A stretch of 7,949 bases of DNA from Acidimicrobiaceae bacterium (GCA_003476595.1 DMTU01000256.1:12755-20703), one strand, 5' to 3'; counted from the first letter of the stretch, positions 1 to 6,196 are shown. Notes: generated from the letters alone by a model not told the origin. Numbers and translations: made by a program.

Positions 1-739
1 TCGTGAGCTCGTCGGGCAGCTCGTCGAGCAGCCGCTGCTCGAGCGGGAGGGGGAACTCGGCGTCGGTGCGGCCGACGAGCTCGGACCAGAACCGGTAGTG
101 GACGGCGTAGCGGCCGAAGCCGCCGGCGACGCCGAGCACCGGGGCGGTGCCGTCGGTCCAGGCGATGTCGACCCGGCCGTCCACGCTCCGGCACGCGACC
201 CGACCGCGACCCCGGCGGTCCCGGTGGTCGTGGACGGCACCTGCGCCGAGCGCGCACTCGCCGGGCGCGCCCGGATCCAGCTCGAGCGCGGCGACCGTGT
301 CCCGGAACGCCTGGTCCCGCGCCTCGACGTCGGGGAAGAGGGTGAAGGTCACCAGCTCGGGCACGGAATCGCGAGGGCACTCGAGGCGGACCGTGCTGTC
401 GGGGCCGACGCCGTCGGGGCGATCGGCCGGGGGCACGCAGCCCTCGAGCTCCTCGGGGACCGCTTGGCGCAGCGCGTCCAGGGTCGGCTCCGCCGGTGCT
501 GGCGGCGGGCTCGGGTCACCCGGCTCGCTCGGCGTGGCGGACTCCTCCACCGGCAGCACCACGTCGTCGGCGCCGACCGCCCACCAGGTGAGGCCGGCGA
601 CCGCCAGCACGGCAAGGACGAGGGCCGCGCCGATGACGACGGGGGCCTTCGAGCGGGGCCGGTCGTCCTCCCAGCCGTCCCACTCCACCTCGACCACGCC
701 CCGGAGGGGCCGGCCTCCCACCTCGTCGTCGTCGGTCAC
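1..739 (-). CDS. Single-pass membrane protein with four-cysteine extracytoplasmic domain (partial, C-terminus off the left edge)
   Basis: The open frame begins at a GTG at 737-739 and stays open for 246 codons to the window edge. The start is chosen because AGGGAG (745-750 on the minus strand) lies 5 nt upstream. That Shine-Dalgarno overlaps the prfC stop codon, and the gap to prfC is only 9 bp, so the gene is cotranscribed with it. Residues 1-31 are acidic and cytoplasmic, and about 33-54 form one hydrophobic helix ending in TWW. Residues 62-86 are a Pro/Glu/Ser-rich linker. From about 87 a folded domain follows with cysteines at 101, 121, 162 and 183. Its pattern (C..., LECP, VTFTLFPD, GEC, GRVACR, IAWTD, then an aromatic-rich YRFW) resembles the extracellular sensor-like domains often attached to actinobacterial Ser/Thr kinases; that likeness is from memory. 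No kinase domain is present in the visible part. The role is unknown. The four cysteines may form two disulfides outside the membrane (inference). Confidence 0.85.
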   Translation of the reverse strand, partial: MTDDDEVGGRPLRGVVEVEWDGWEDDRPRSKAPVVIGAALVLAVLAVAGLTWWAVGADDVVLPVEESATPSEPGDPSPPPAPAEPTLDALRQAVPEELEGCVPPADRPDGVGPDSTVRLECPRDSVPELVTFTLFPDVEARDQAFRDTVAALELDPGAPGECALGAGAVHDHRDRRGRGRVACRSVDGRVDIAWTDGTAPVLGVAGGFGRYAVHYRFWSELVGRTDAEFPLPLEQRLLDELPDELT

Positions 740-744
740 CAGGG

Positions 745-750
745 CTCCCT
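745..750 (-). promoter_or_regulatory. Ribosome binding site for the membrane protein at 1-739
   Basis: AGGGAG on the minus strand, 5 nt before the GTG at 739 and overlapping the prfC stop codon (TAG, 749-751). It decides the start codon and suggests translational linkage to prfC. Confidence 0.65.
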
Positions 751-2332
751 ACCCTGCCATGCCCTCGGCGACGAGCTGATCGAGGGTCCACTCCGGGTGA
801 TCGGACTCGATGCGCTGCAACCAGTACACCGACTCGAACAGGGCGAGCAGGGTGCCGTCGGAGCGCTCGAGCACCCGCACGCCGCTCATCCCCCGCAGGT
901 TGGCCATGGTCGCCTCGTCGGTGACGCGGGCGATCGAGAAGCGGGTCATGGAGATCTCGGCGGGCGAACCGAACTCGTCGGCGAGCCGGGCCGACGCGAC
1001 CTCGAACTGCATCTGGCCGACGGCGGCGAGCATGGGCTCCTGATCGCCGAGGTCGCGGTCGCGCAGCACCTGCACCACGCCCTCCTCGTCGAGCTGGGCG
1101 ATGCCCTTGCGGAACTGCTTGAAGCGTCCGACGTCCTTGGGCCGGGCGATGGCGAACAGCTCGGGGGCGAAGGCGGGGATGCCCGGGTACTCCACCGGCG
1201 GCTCGAGGTAGAGCGTGTCGCCCACCCGGACCTCGGTGGCGTTGACCAGGCCGATCACGTCGCCGGGGAAGGCCTCGTCGAGGGTGTCGCGCTCCTGGCC
1301 GAACACGGAGTGGGCGTACTTCGTGCCGAAGGGCTTGCCGGTGCGGGCGTGGGTGACCACCATCCCCCGCTCGAACCGCCCCGAGCACACCCGCACGAAG
1401 GCGATGCGGTCGCGGTGGCTGGGGTCCATGTTCGCCTGCACCTTGAACGCGAAGCCGGAGAACGGCGACTCGAGCGGGCGGGGCTCGCCCTCGATGTCGG
1501 GGCGGGGCTGTGGCGACGGGGCCAGGTCGGCGACGGCGTCGAGCAGGAGCCGCACGCCGTAGTTGGTGAGCGCGGAGCCGAAGAACACCGGCGTGGCCTC
1601 GGCCATCTCGAACAGCTCCTGGTCGAAGTCGGACCCGACCGCCTCGAGCAGCTCGATCTGCTCGACCGCAGCCAGGTAGCTGTCGCCGTCGACCTCCTCG
1701 GCGGCCGCCGGGTCGAGGATCTCCTCGCCGGCCTCGGTCGCGCCCCGGGCCGTTCGACTGAAGCGCACGTAGTCGCCGCTACGACGGTCGATGAGGCCAC
1801 GGAAGTCGCCGGCGATGCCCACCGGCCAGGTGATCGGCATGGTGGCCAGGCCGAGGGTCTCCTCGATCTCGTCGGTGAGCTCGAGGGCCTCCTTGCCGGG
1901 CCGGTCCCACTTGTTGATGAAGGTGAGCAGCGGGATGCGGCGCTCCCGGCAGACCTCGAACAGCTTGAGGGTCTGGGGCTCGATGCCCGAGCTGGCGTCG
2001 AGCACCATGATCGCGGCGTCGGCGGCGGCCAGCACCCGGTAGGTGTCCTCGGAGAAGTCCCGGTGGCCCGGGGTGTCGAGCAGGTTCAGCACCCGGTTCC
2101 GGTACGGGAACTGCAGCACCGTGGAGGTGATGGAGATGCCGCGCTGCTGCTCCATGTCCATCCAGTCGGACCGCACCCGCCGGCGCTCGCCCCGTGCCTT
2201 GACCTGGCCGGCGTCCTGCACCGCCCCGCCGTAGAGCAGGAACTTCTCGGTGAGGGTCGTCTTGCCCGCGTCGGGATGGCTGATGATGGCGAACGTGCGG
2301 CGGCGTTCAGCCTCGACGGCGGGATCGGTCAC
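749..2332 (-). CDS. prfC: Peptide chain release factor 3 (RF3)
   Basis: RF3 is a ribosome-associated GTPase in the cytoplasm. It recycles RF1/RF2 after peptide release and contributes to post-termination quality control. The 527-aa length matches the family (E. coli RF3 is 529 aa). The G-domain motifs are intact: P-loop SHPDAGKTTL (residues 18-27), switch I RGISITS (64-70), DTPGH (86-90), NKWDR (140-144) and a G5-like FFGSALTNYGV (250-260). The RF3-type domain II signature GFAFKVQANMDPSHRDR is at 293-309. The C-terminal RF3 domain includes AVGQMQFEV (437-445). These features separate it from EF-G, LepA and TypA. The GTG start at 2330-2332 overlaps the stop of the upstream gene as GTGA. No strong Shine-Dalgarno is seen just upstream, so initiation probably depends on coupling to that gene. 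A membrane protein gene follows after 9 bp. Nothing looks broken. Confidence 0.97.
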   Translation of the reverse strand: MTDPAVEAERRRTFAIISHPDAGKTTLTEKFLLYGGAVQDAGQVKARGERRRVRSDWMDMEQQRGISITSTVLQFPYRNRVLNLLDTPGHRDFSEDTYRVLAAADAAIMVLDASSGIEPQTLKLFEVCRERRIPLLTFINKWDRPGKEALELTDEIEETLGLATMPITWPVGIAGDFRGLIDRRSGDYVRFSRTARGATEAGEEILDPAAAEEVDGDSYLAAVEQIELLEAVGSDFDQELFEMAEATPVFFGSALTNYGVRLLLDAVADLAPSPQPRPDIEGEPRPLESPFSGFAFKVQANMDPSHRDRIAFVRVCSGRFERGMVVTHARTGKPFGTKYAHSVFGQERDTLDEAFPGDVIGLVNATEVRVGDTLYLEPPVEYPGIPAFAPELFAIARPKDVGRFKQFRKGIAQLDEEGVVQVLRDRDLGDQEPMLAAVGQMQFEVASARLADEFGSPAEISMTRFSIARVTDEATMANLRGMSGVRVLERSDGTLLALFESVYWLQRIESDHPEWTLDQLVAEGMAG

Positions 2333-2718
2333 GGGTCAAGTGAACCGGCCGCCTGCCGGGCCCGCCAACTCCCGACCTGGTCGGTCCGCTGCCTCGCCAC
2401 CTTGCGGATGCGCCGGCGCGTCGCCCCGGGGATCGCAGCGGCGCGGTACCGCCCGCGGCCCACGCGCACGACCCGGCCCCGGGCCACCTCCCAGCGGAGC
2501 GCATCGGAGATCTCCTTGCTCGGCCGACCAGCGAGCACGAAGCCACCACGCTCGAGCTCGGTCACCAGCTCGGCCACCGCGCACACGGCGCCACCTCGCG
2601 CCGCGATGCGATCGCAGAGCAGGTACCGGAGCTCGAGGCCCCACAGCTCCCGTGGATCCCGCAGCGGGTGGCCACGACCATCCCGGAAGGCGGGAGGAGG
2701 GCAGAGGTCGTCGGCCAT
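2329..2718 (-). CDS. Small winged-helix-like protein, translationally coupled to prfC
   Basis: A 129-aa protein from ATG 2716-2718 to TGA 2329-2331. The in-frame ATG at 2725-2727 is an equally possible start and would add MGG. Neither start has a good Shine-Dalgarno. Residues 1-22 are Pro/Asp/Arg-rich and probably disordered. Residues 24-60 (LWGLELRYLLCDRIAARGG, then a second helical stretch) and 61-93 (GRPSKEISDALRWEVARGR, then VVRVGRGRY) read as helix-turn-helix followed by a wing, and a basic tail RRRIRKVARQR follows. This matches a small family recalled from Acidimicrobiia and related actinobacteria; no function is known to me. The TGA stop overlaps the prfC GTG in a GTGA tetranucleotide, so the two are read from one mRNA. 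It could bind DNA or RNA. The open frame continues upstream to 2976, but that extension has shadow-like Arg/Pro/Ser composition and is excluded. Confidence 0.8.
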   Translation of the reverse strand: MADDLCPPPAFRDGRGHPLRDPRELWGLELRYLLCDRIAARGGAVCAVAELVTELERGGFVLAGRPSKEISDALRWEVARGRVVRVGRGRYRAAAIPGATRRRIRKVARQRTDQVGSWRARQAAGSLDP

Positions 2719-2824
2719 GCCGCCCATGCTTGCGAGCGGCACCGACAGGAACGGCGGAGCTGCTGTCGGGCTGGACTCGACGCACCTCCGTTGCGCCACG
2801 TCGCAGCGACAAACCGGTCCGGCG

Positions 2825-2840
2825 GGACCCGGACGGGTCC
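2825..2840 (-). other. Hairpin-capable inverted repeat, 6-bp stem with 4-nt loop
   Basis: GGACCC (2825-2830) pairs with GGGTCC (2835-2840) around a 4-nt loop. There is no run of T on either side. It lies about 110 bp upstream of the winged-helix gene and could be a GC-only terminator for the upstream operon, a 5'-leader structure, or chance in GC-rich DNA. Confidence 0.3.
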
Positions 2841-2970
2841 GGCCCACCGCTCCAGAACGCCAGTTAGCCGCTGTCCCGATCGGAGCCAGAACTGTTGAGG
2901 AGTGTCTGCCAGCGGCCCATCTCCGCACCCGCCACCGGGGCGCTCTGCAACACCGACCGTGGGTCCGGCG

Positions 2971-2994
2971 CCACAACTCGAGGGCGAGTGGTGG
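2971..2994 (-). terminator. Possible weak terminator hairpin after the five-gene operon
   Basis: Directly after the TAG of the 146-aa membrane protein gene, ACTCG (2976-2980) and CGAGT (2985-2989) can form a 5-bp stem with a 4-nt loop, flanked by CCAC and GTGG that may extend it imperfectly. No U-tract follows in the minus-strand transcript. Actinobacterial terminators often lack U-tracts, but the stem is short, so this is tentative. Confidence 0.2.
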
Positions 2995-3435
2995 CTATGC
3001 GTGCGAGCTGCGACCCGAGGAACCGTTTCCGGCCCGGAGGACGATCAGGCAGAGGGCGCTGGAAGTGCCGGTCACCGAGCCGAGCAGCCAACGCTCGAGG
3101 GGGTTGGTCGAGGCGGCGTTGGCGACGGTGTTGACGGCGAGGAAGCCGGCGACGGCTCGGGTGCCGTTGGTGAGCGTGCGTCGGCTGATCTTGCCCGGGG
3201 GGACGAGGCCGGCGTGTGCGGCGACCGTCCAGGCTGCGGCGCTGAGCGCGACGGCGGCGCCGGCGCTCGCCACCCGGTATGGCGGGGACAGGACGCCGTC
3301 GACGGTGTCGGCGCGTCCTCCGTAGACCGTGTCGCCGAAGGGCGCACCGCCGGCGAGGGCCGCTTGGTACGCGGCCACGCCGCCGAGGAGCCCGGCGGCG
3401 CAGCGTGCGGCTGGTCGTGCGTGGCGACGTGCCAT
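2995..3435 (-). CDS. Small four-helix integral membrane protein
   Basis: A 146-aa protein from ATG 3433-3435 to TAG 2995-2997. Hydrophobic segments lie at about residues 10-29, 56-77, 92-108 and 115-134, joined by short polar loops, with an Arg/His-rich N-terminus and a Gly/Ser/Arg-rich tail. The stretch NTVANAASTNPLERWLLG (102-119) leads into the last helix and resembles an Asn-Ala-Ser...Glu signature I associate with small actinobacterial hypothetical membrane proteins (from memory). The start lies 4 bp after the stop of the upstream DUF4386-like gene, and a GAGGA sits about 11 nt before it inside that gene. It is the last gene of the five-gene operon. No catalytic motif is visible and the function is unknown. 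Confidence 0.8.
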   Translation of the reverse strand: MARRHARPAARCAAGLLGGVAAYQAALAGGAPFGDTVYGGRADTVDGVLSPPYRVASAGAAVALSAAAWTVAAHAGLVPPGKISRRTLTNGTRAVAGFLAVNTVANAASTNPLERWLLGSVTGTSSALCLIVLRAGNGSSGRSSHA

Positions 3436-3439
3436 GTCG

Positions 3440-4135
3440 TCAGCGATCCTCGCGGAGGAGGACGAAGCCGACCCACGCGAACCAGGCGATGAGCCCGAGG
3501 CCGAAGATCAGGCCGACCTCCTGGAGCGGAGGGACGACGGTGACGAGGCCGGCGATGCCGCTCACGACACCGAGCTGGGCGAGGCGACGGGGCAGGGCAC
3601 CGGTGCGGAGGGCGGCCCAGCTGACCAGGAGGACCCACACGCCGCCGGCGACCTCGTTGCCGCCGCCGAGGCCGTCCTGGACGGCTTCGAGCGATGCCCA
3701 CACGCTCTCGGCATGGGCGGCATCGGTGGATGCGAGGTCGGCGACGACACCGACGCCGACGTTGGCGATCATGCCGGCACCGAGGACGAGGCCGGCCCAC
3801 ACGAGACCGAAGCCGGTCGCGGTCTGGGACAGGGCCGGTGCCCGGTCGCGCAGGCGGTGGTGCAGCCCGAGGGTGAGCGGGACGAGGGCCACGCCGAACA
3901 CGATGTAGATGACGACGTACCAGGCGTGGAAGGCGGCCTGGTGGTCGACGACGAAGGCGACGGACTCGGCCGGTGTCGGGTCACCCGTGGCGTAGTCGGC
4001 GAGCAGCGTGGCGAACATGGCGATGCCGACGACGAAGGTCGCGGCCTGCACGAGGGCGGCGATGCCGGCGATCCTCGGCCACGGGCTCGAGGGGCTCGTG
4101 GCCGTCGTCTCGGCGGCTGGGGTGGTGATGGTCAT
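3440..4135 (-). CDS. DUF4386-like multi-pass membrane protein
   Basis: A 231-aa protein. The start is the ATG at 4133-4135, with AGGAG (4142-4146) 6 nt upstream. This ATG overlaps the stop of the 76-aa gene as ATGA, so the two are coupled. After a Thr/Ala/Pro-rich N-terminus come six hydrophobic segments at about residues 22-45, 70-93, 106-127, 160-176, 186-204 and 207-227. The opening RIAGIAAL and six-helix plan resemble the second membrane protein of this operon and the DUF4386 family, although the match is weaker here. A soluble loop around residues 134-160 (STDAAHAESVWASLE) is the longest polar stretch between helices. No enzymatic motif is visible. The two six-helix proteins may form a complex or be diverged paralogues. 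The function is unknown. Confidence 0.85.
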   Translation of the reverse strand: MTITTPAAETTATSPSSPWPRIAGIAALVQAATFVVGIAMFATLLADYATGDPTPAESVAFVVDHQAAFHAWYVVIYIVFGVALVPLTLGLHHRLRDRAPALSQTATGFGLVWAGLVLGAGMIANVGVGVVADLASTDAAHAESVWASLEAVQDGLGGGNEVAGGVWVLLVSWAALRTGALPRRLAQLGVVSGIAGLVTVVPPLQEVGLIFGLGLIAWFAWVGFVLLREDR

Positions 4136-4362
4136 GATGGGCTCCTGGCTGGTCCGGTGGTGGCGTTGATGCTGACGATCTCGACGTTGAGCGAGGTCAG
4201 GTGGACGAGCAGACCGTGGAGGTGGGCGACGTCGGTGACGTCGCCCACCAGGGTCGTGCGGCCGTCGTGCCGCCGGATGTCGAAGGTGTCGACGAAGGGG
4301 CGCAGCACTCGTGCGCCCGCTTCGCCTCGGATCTCGATCCGGTAGGTGGTCGGTGTGTCCAC
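4132..4362 (-). CDS. 76-aa soluble actinobacterial protein of unknown function
   Basis: The start is the GTG at 4360-4362, the only reasonable in-frame start, and the stop is the TGA at 4132-4134 overlapping the next ATG. GGTGG about 4 nt upstream may serve as a weak Shine-Dalgarno; a leaderless mRNA is also possible. The sequence reads strand (TYRIEIRGEAG), helix (ARVLRPFVDTFD), strand-turn-strand (IRRHDGRTTLVGDVTD), helix (VAHLHGLLVHLTSLN) and strand (VEIVSINAT). That beta-alpha-beta-beta-alpha-beta order suggests a ferredoxin-like or ACT-like fold. The elements YRIEIRGE, TTLVGDVTD..HLHGLL and LNVEIVSIN match a small family I recall from many actinobacteria (inference from memory). There is no signal peptide or membrane helix. 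It sits between two membrane protein genes and could be a soluble partner or regulator of them. Confidence 0.8.
   Translation of the reverse strand: MDTPTTYRIEIRGEAGARVLRPFVDTFDIRRHDGRTTLVGDVTDVAHLHGLLVHLTSLNVEIVSINATTGPARSPS
4142..4146 (-). promoter_or_regulatory. Ribosome binding site for the 231-aa membrane protein
   Basis: AGGAG on the minus strand, 6 nt before the ATG at 4135 and inside the end of the 76-aa gene. It selects this ATG over the longer open frame that reaches back to 4408. Confidence 0.75.
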
Positions 4363-4364
4363 GT

Positions 4365-4375
4365 GTCCACCATCC
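4365..4375 (-). repeat. 11-bp motif GGATGGTGGAC, copy 1
   Basis: Read on the minus strand, GGATGGTGGAC ends 2 nt before the GTG of the 76-aa gene. The same 11 bases occur exactly at 6225-6235 upstream of the oxidoreductase gene, also on the minus strand and also downstream of a CCCGGGT box. It could be an operator, a promoter element or a translation signal; the GGTGG part may double as a Shine-Dalgarno. Confidence 0.5.
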
Positions 4376-4383
4376 CGGCGATC

Positions 4384-4426
4384 GGGGTGAGCTGTCCTCA
4401 CCCCCCATGGGATCTCACCCGGGTGA
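4384..4426. promoter_or_regulatory. Two adjacent inverted repeats of GGGTGA/TCACCC in the 52-bp spacer
   Basis: GGGGTGA (4384-4390) and TCACCCC (4398-4404) form a 7-bp stem around a 7-nt loop. Next to it lies a perfect 12-bp palindrome TCACCCGGGTGA (4415-4426) that overlaps the TGA stop of the 257-aa membrane protein gene. Four GGGTGA/TCACCC half-sites thus occur within 43 bp. No T-run follows, so a simple terminator is unlikely. An operator, an mRNA-processing or stabilising hairpin, or an attenuating structure between the second and third genes would all fit. Confidence 0.4.
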
Positions 4427-5188
4427 ACCGACCAGCACCGGCTCCTCGTCGGCGGCCAGTTCGGCTGGTTCGCCGGCGTCGTCGGCGGCGGTGCGGCCCC
4501 ATCCTCGGCGCAGGAGCCAGATGGTGAAGCCGAGCTCGGCGACGACCGACGGGACGGCCACGATGGTGAGGAACAGGTCCTCGTGGTCGGCGTAGTCGGC
4601 CAGCAGCGTGTAGGCCGCGGTGTCGAAGACGTAGGCGACGCCGGCGACGGTGAGGAGGATGCCGAGGACGCGTGCACCCATGGCCGCGGCGAGGAGCCGC
4701 CCGACGAGCACCAGGTGGACGCCGAAGGCGACCAGCCCGACGAGCCAGGTGTAGTCGAAGGCCTCGACGGCCAGTGCCGTCCACGCCTCCCGGTTGGCGG
4801 ACTCGAGACCGGCTGCCAGCGGGCCGCTGGCGAGCTGCAGGGCGAGGAACAGGAACGTGACGGCCACGCCGAGCAGGAACGTGTGGGCGAGGCGGAACCA
4901 GGCGGCCACGAGTGAGCGGGCGGTGCCGCCGGGGCGGAGCAGCACGTACAGCGCCCAGGAGATGGCGATGTCGAGGAGGAACACGACGACGAAGGCGACG
5001 ATGCCCCAGCGCAGGAGCTGGCCGTCGGTCGTGAGGTTCTCCACGGTCGCCGCCGGGTCGTCGGCATCGACGAGGCCCTGGCGGACGACGAAGTTGGCGA
5101 AGATCGCCAGGAAGAACAGGGCGGCGTAGGCGAGGCCGGCGATGCGGGCTGCCGTGCGCGGGGTGGTGTCGGTGGTGGTGGTGGTCAT
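4415..5188 (-). CDS. DUF4386 family six-helix membrane protein
   Basis: A 257-aa protein from ATG 5186-5188, with GGAGGAG (5196-5202) 7 nt upstream, to TGA 4415-4417. Six membrane segments lie at about residues 13-33, 61-83, 100-120, 146-166, 171-191 and 205-226. The order of conserved-looking pieces fits my recollection of DUF4386: RIAGLAYAALFFLAIFANF near the start, an extracytoplasmic loop DADDPAATVENLTTDGQLLR, then ISWALYVLLRP and a fourth piece AAWFRLAHTFLLG. The tail after residue 230 is acidic (DDAGEPAELAADEEP), probably cytoplasmic and disordered. DUF4386 has no established biochemical role known to me. The gene follows the oxidoreductase gene by 32 bp and is the second of the operon. 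Confidence 0.9.
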   Translation of the reverse strand: MTTTTTDTTPRTAARIAGLAYAALFFLAIFANFVVRQGLVDADDPAATVENLTTDGQLLRWGIVAFVVVFLLDIAISWALYVLLRPGGTARSLVAAWFRLAHTFLLGVAVTFLFLALQLASGPLAAGLESANREAWTALAVEAFDYTWLVGLVAFGVHLVLVGRLLAAAMGARVLGILLTVAGVAYVFDTAAYTLLADYADHEDLFLTIVAVPSVVAELGFTIWLLRRGWGRTAADDAGEPAELAADEEPVLVGSPG

Positions 5189-5195
5189 GTCGGAT

Positions 5196-5202
5196 CTCCT
5201 CC
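5196..5202 (-). promoter_or_regulatory. Ribosome binding site for the DUF4386 gene
   Basis: GGAGGAG on the minus strand, 7 nt before the ATG at 5188. It confirms the chosen start and rules out upstream alternatives. Confidence 0.8.
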
Positions 5203-5220
5203 GGTGGTGGGTGGGTGGTG

Positions 5221-6189
5221 TCAGATGGTCAGGACGGTCTTGCCGCGGGCGTGGCCGTCCTGGAGGTGGTCGATGGCATCGGCGGCCTCGCCGAGGGACC
5301 AGGTGCGGTCGATGGCCGGCCGGAGCTGTCCGGCGTCGGCGAGGCGGGCGAGCTCGTCGAGGTCCTCGGCCAGCTCCTTCGAGATGAAGGTGGTCAGGGT
5401 CTGGCCGACGAAGGGCGACAGGAGCAGTGCTCGCAGCTGGCGGTGGACGCCGCCGGTGAGGCGGTCGCCGCCCTCGCCGCCGACGATGACGAGCCGGCCC
5501 TTCGGGGTAAGCGCTCGGCGCAGGTCGCGGAGGCGGCGGTTGCCGGCGACGTCGAGGATGACGTCGTAGCGCACGCCGTTCCGGGTGAAGTCCTTGCGGG
5601 TGTAGTCCACGACGTGGGCGGCGCCGAGGGAGCGGACGAGATCGGTCTTGGTGGTGCTGGACACGCCGGTGACCTCGGCGCCCATGGAGCGGGCGATCTG
5701 CACGGCCAGGCTGCCGACGCCACCGGATGCACCGGTGACCAGCACCCGTTGGCCGGGCTGGATGCGACCTCGGCGGGCCGCCTCGAGCGCAGCGGTCCCC
5801 GAAACGGGGAGGGCAGCCGCCTCGTCGAAGCCGAGCGCGGCCGGCTTGGCCGCCAGGTGGTCCTGCTCGGCGACGGCGTACTCGGCGAAGGACCCGTCGG
5901 CGGTGCCGAAGACCTGGTCGCCGGGTCGGAAGCGGGTGACGTCGGCGCCGACGGCCTCGACGGTGCCGGCCACGTCGCGACCGATGATCGGCTGCTTGGG
6001 CGCACGAACGCCGAACCCGGCGATCCGCATGAGGTAGGGCATGCCGGTCATGAGGTGCCAGACGTCGCGGCCGACGCCGGCGGCCGACACCCGGACGAGC
6101 ACCTGGTCGTCGCGGATCTCGGGCCTGGGCAGCTCCTCGAACTCGAGCTCGTCGGTGCTGCCGTAGCGGTGGCGGGTGATGGCCTTCAT
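5221..6189 (-). CDS. NAD(P)-dependent MDR-family oxidoreductase (zinc-free, quinone-oxidoreductase-like)
   Basis: A 322-aa cytoplasmic enzyme, usual for the quinone oxidoreductase branch of the medium-chain dehydrogenase/reductases. It should transfer hydride between NAD(P)H and a carbonyl, enone or quinone substrate, which the sequence does not identify. The N-terminal GroES-like domain (about 1-125) contains RVSAAGVGRDVWHLMTG (33-49) and IIGRDVAGTVEAVG (68-81). The Rossmann domain has VLVTGASGGVGSLAVQIAR (149-167) and a second nucleotide-contact strand at VTGVSS (173-178). DYTRKDF (195-201) and YDVILDVAGN (208-217) are also typical. There are no cysteines in the usual catalytic or structural zinc positions. 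The ATG at 6187-6189 is fixed by AGGAGG 7 nt upstream; the open frame continues upstream, but that part is not protein-like. It is the first gene of the five-gene operon and divergent from the BTAD-NB-ARC regulator, which probably controls it. Confidence 0.95.
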   Translation of the reverse strand: MKAITRHRYGSTDELEFEELPRPEIRDDQVLVRVSAAGVGRDVWHLMTGMPYLMRIAGFGVRAPKQPIIGRDVAGTVEAVGADVTRFRPGDQVFGTADGSFAEYAVAEQDHLAAKPAALGFDEAAALPVSGTAALEAARRGRIQPGQRVLVTGASGGVGSLAVQIARSMGAEVTGVSSTTKTDLVRSLGAAHVVDYTRKDFTRNGVRYDVILDVAGNRRLRDLRRALTPKGRLVIVGGEGGDRLTGGVHRQLRALLLSPFVGQTLTTFISKELAEDLDELARLADAGQLRPAIDRTWSLGEAADAIDHLQDGHARGKTVLTI

Positions 6190-6196
6190 GGCGGTT

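Larger units (their letters stand above)
2719..2994. other. Intergenic spacer between the prfC operon and the membrane-protein operon
   Basis: About 270 bases without a convincing gene on either strand; open frames crossing it have Arg/Pro/Ser-rich shadow composition. It should hold the promoter for the winged-helix/prfC operon (minus strand) and the end of the operon at 2995-6189, but no clear -35/-10 pair was found. It contains a hairpin-capable sequence at 2825-2840, a palindrome CCGATCGG at 2876-2883, an interrupted palindrome GTCGC-A-GCGAC at 2800-2810, and a weak hairpin just after the TAG of the 2995-3435 gene. Confidence 0.5.

Noticed and set aside
2800..2900. Possible small RNA or riboswitch in the spacer before the winged-helix gene
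   Set aside because: Only short stems common in GC-rich DNA are present, with no recognisable conserved core, no T-run and no clear promoter.
2728..2976. N-terminal extension of the winged-helix gene to 215 aa
   Set aside because: The extra residues are Arg/Pro/Ser-rich shadow-like sequence across an intergenic region. The family-like part begins at or just before residue 1 of the 129-aa form.
98..3325. A 1075-codon open frame on the plus strand
   Set aside because: It lies antisense to prfC and its neighbours. Its sequence is Gly/Ala/Arg/His/Glu-rich with no domain, as expected for the complement of GC-rich coding DNA. The minus-strand genes carry clear family motifs.
3329..4345. A 338-codon plus-strand frame antisense to the second half of the membrane operon
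   Set aside because: Asp/Glu/Gly/His-rich composition is the usual mirror image of hydrophobic genes in GC-rich DNA. The opposite strand has six-helix proteins with ribosome sites and stop/start overlaps.
4136..4408. Upstream extension of the 231-aa membrane protein to 322 aa
   Set aside because: It runs through the 76-aa gene in another frame and is Arg/Pro/His-rich. AGGAG at 4142-4146 and the ATGA overlap support the ATG at 4135.
5161..5220. GGTGGTGGTG-type simple repeat around the start of the DUF4386 gene
   Set aside because: It encodes the Thr-rich N-terminus (repeated ACC codons) plus a short GT-rich spacer, so low complexity from codon repetition explains it.
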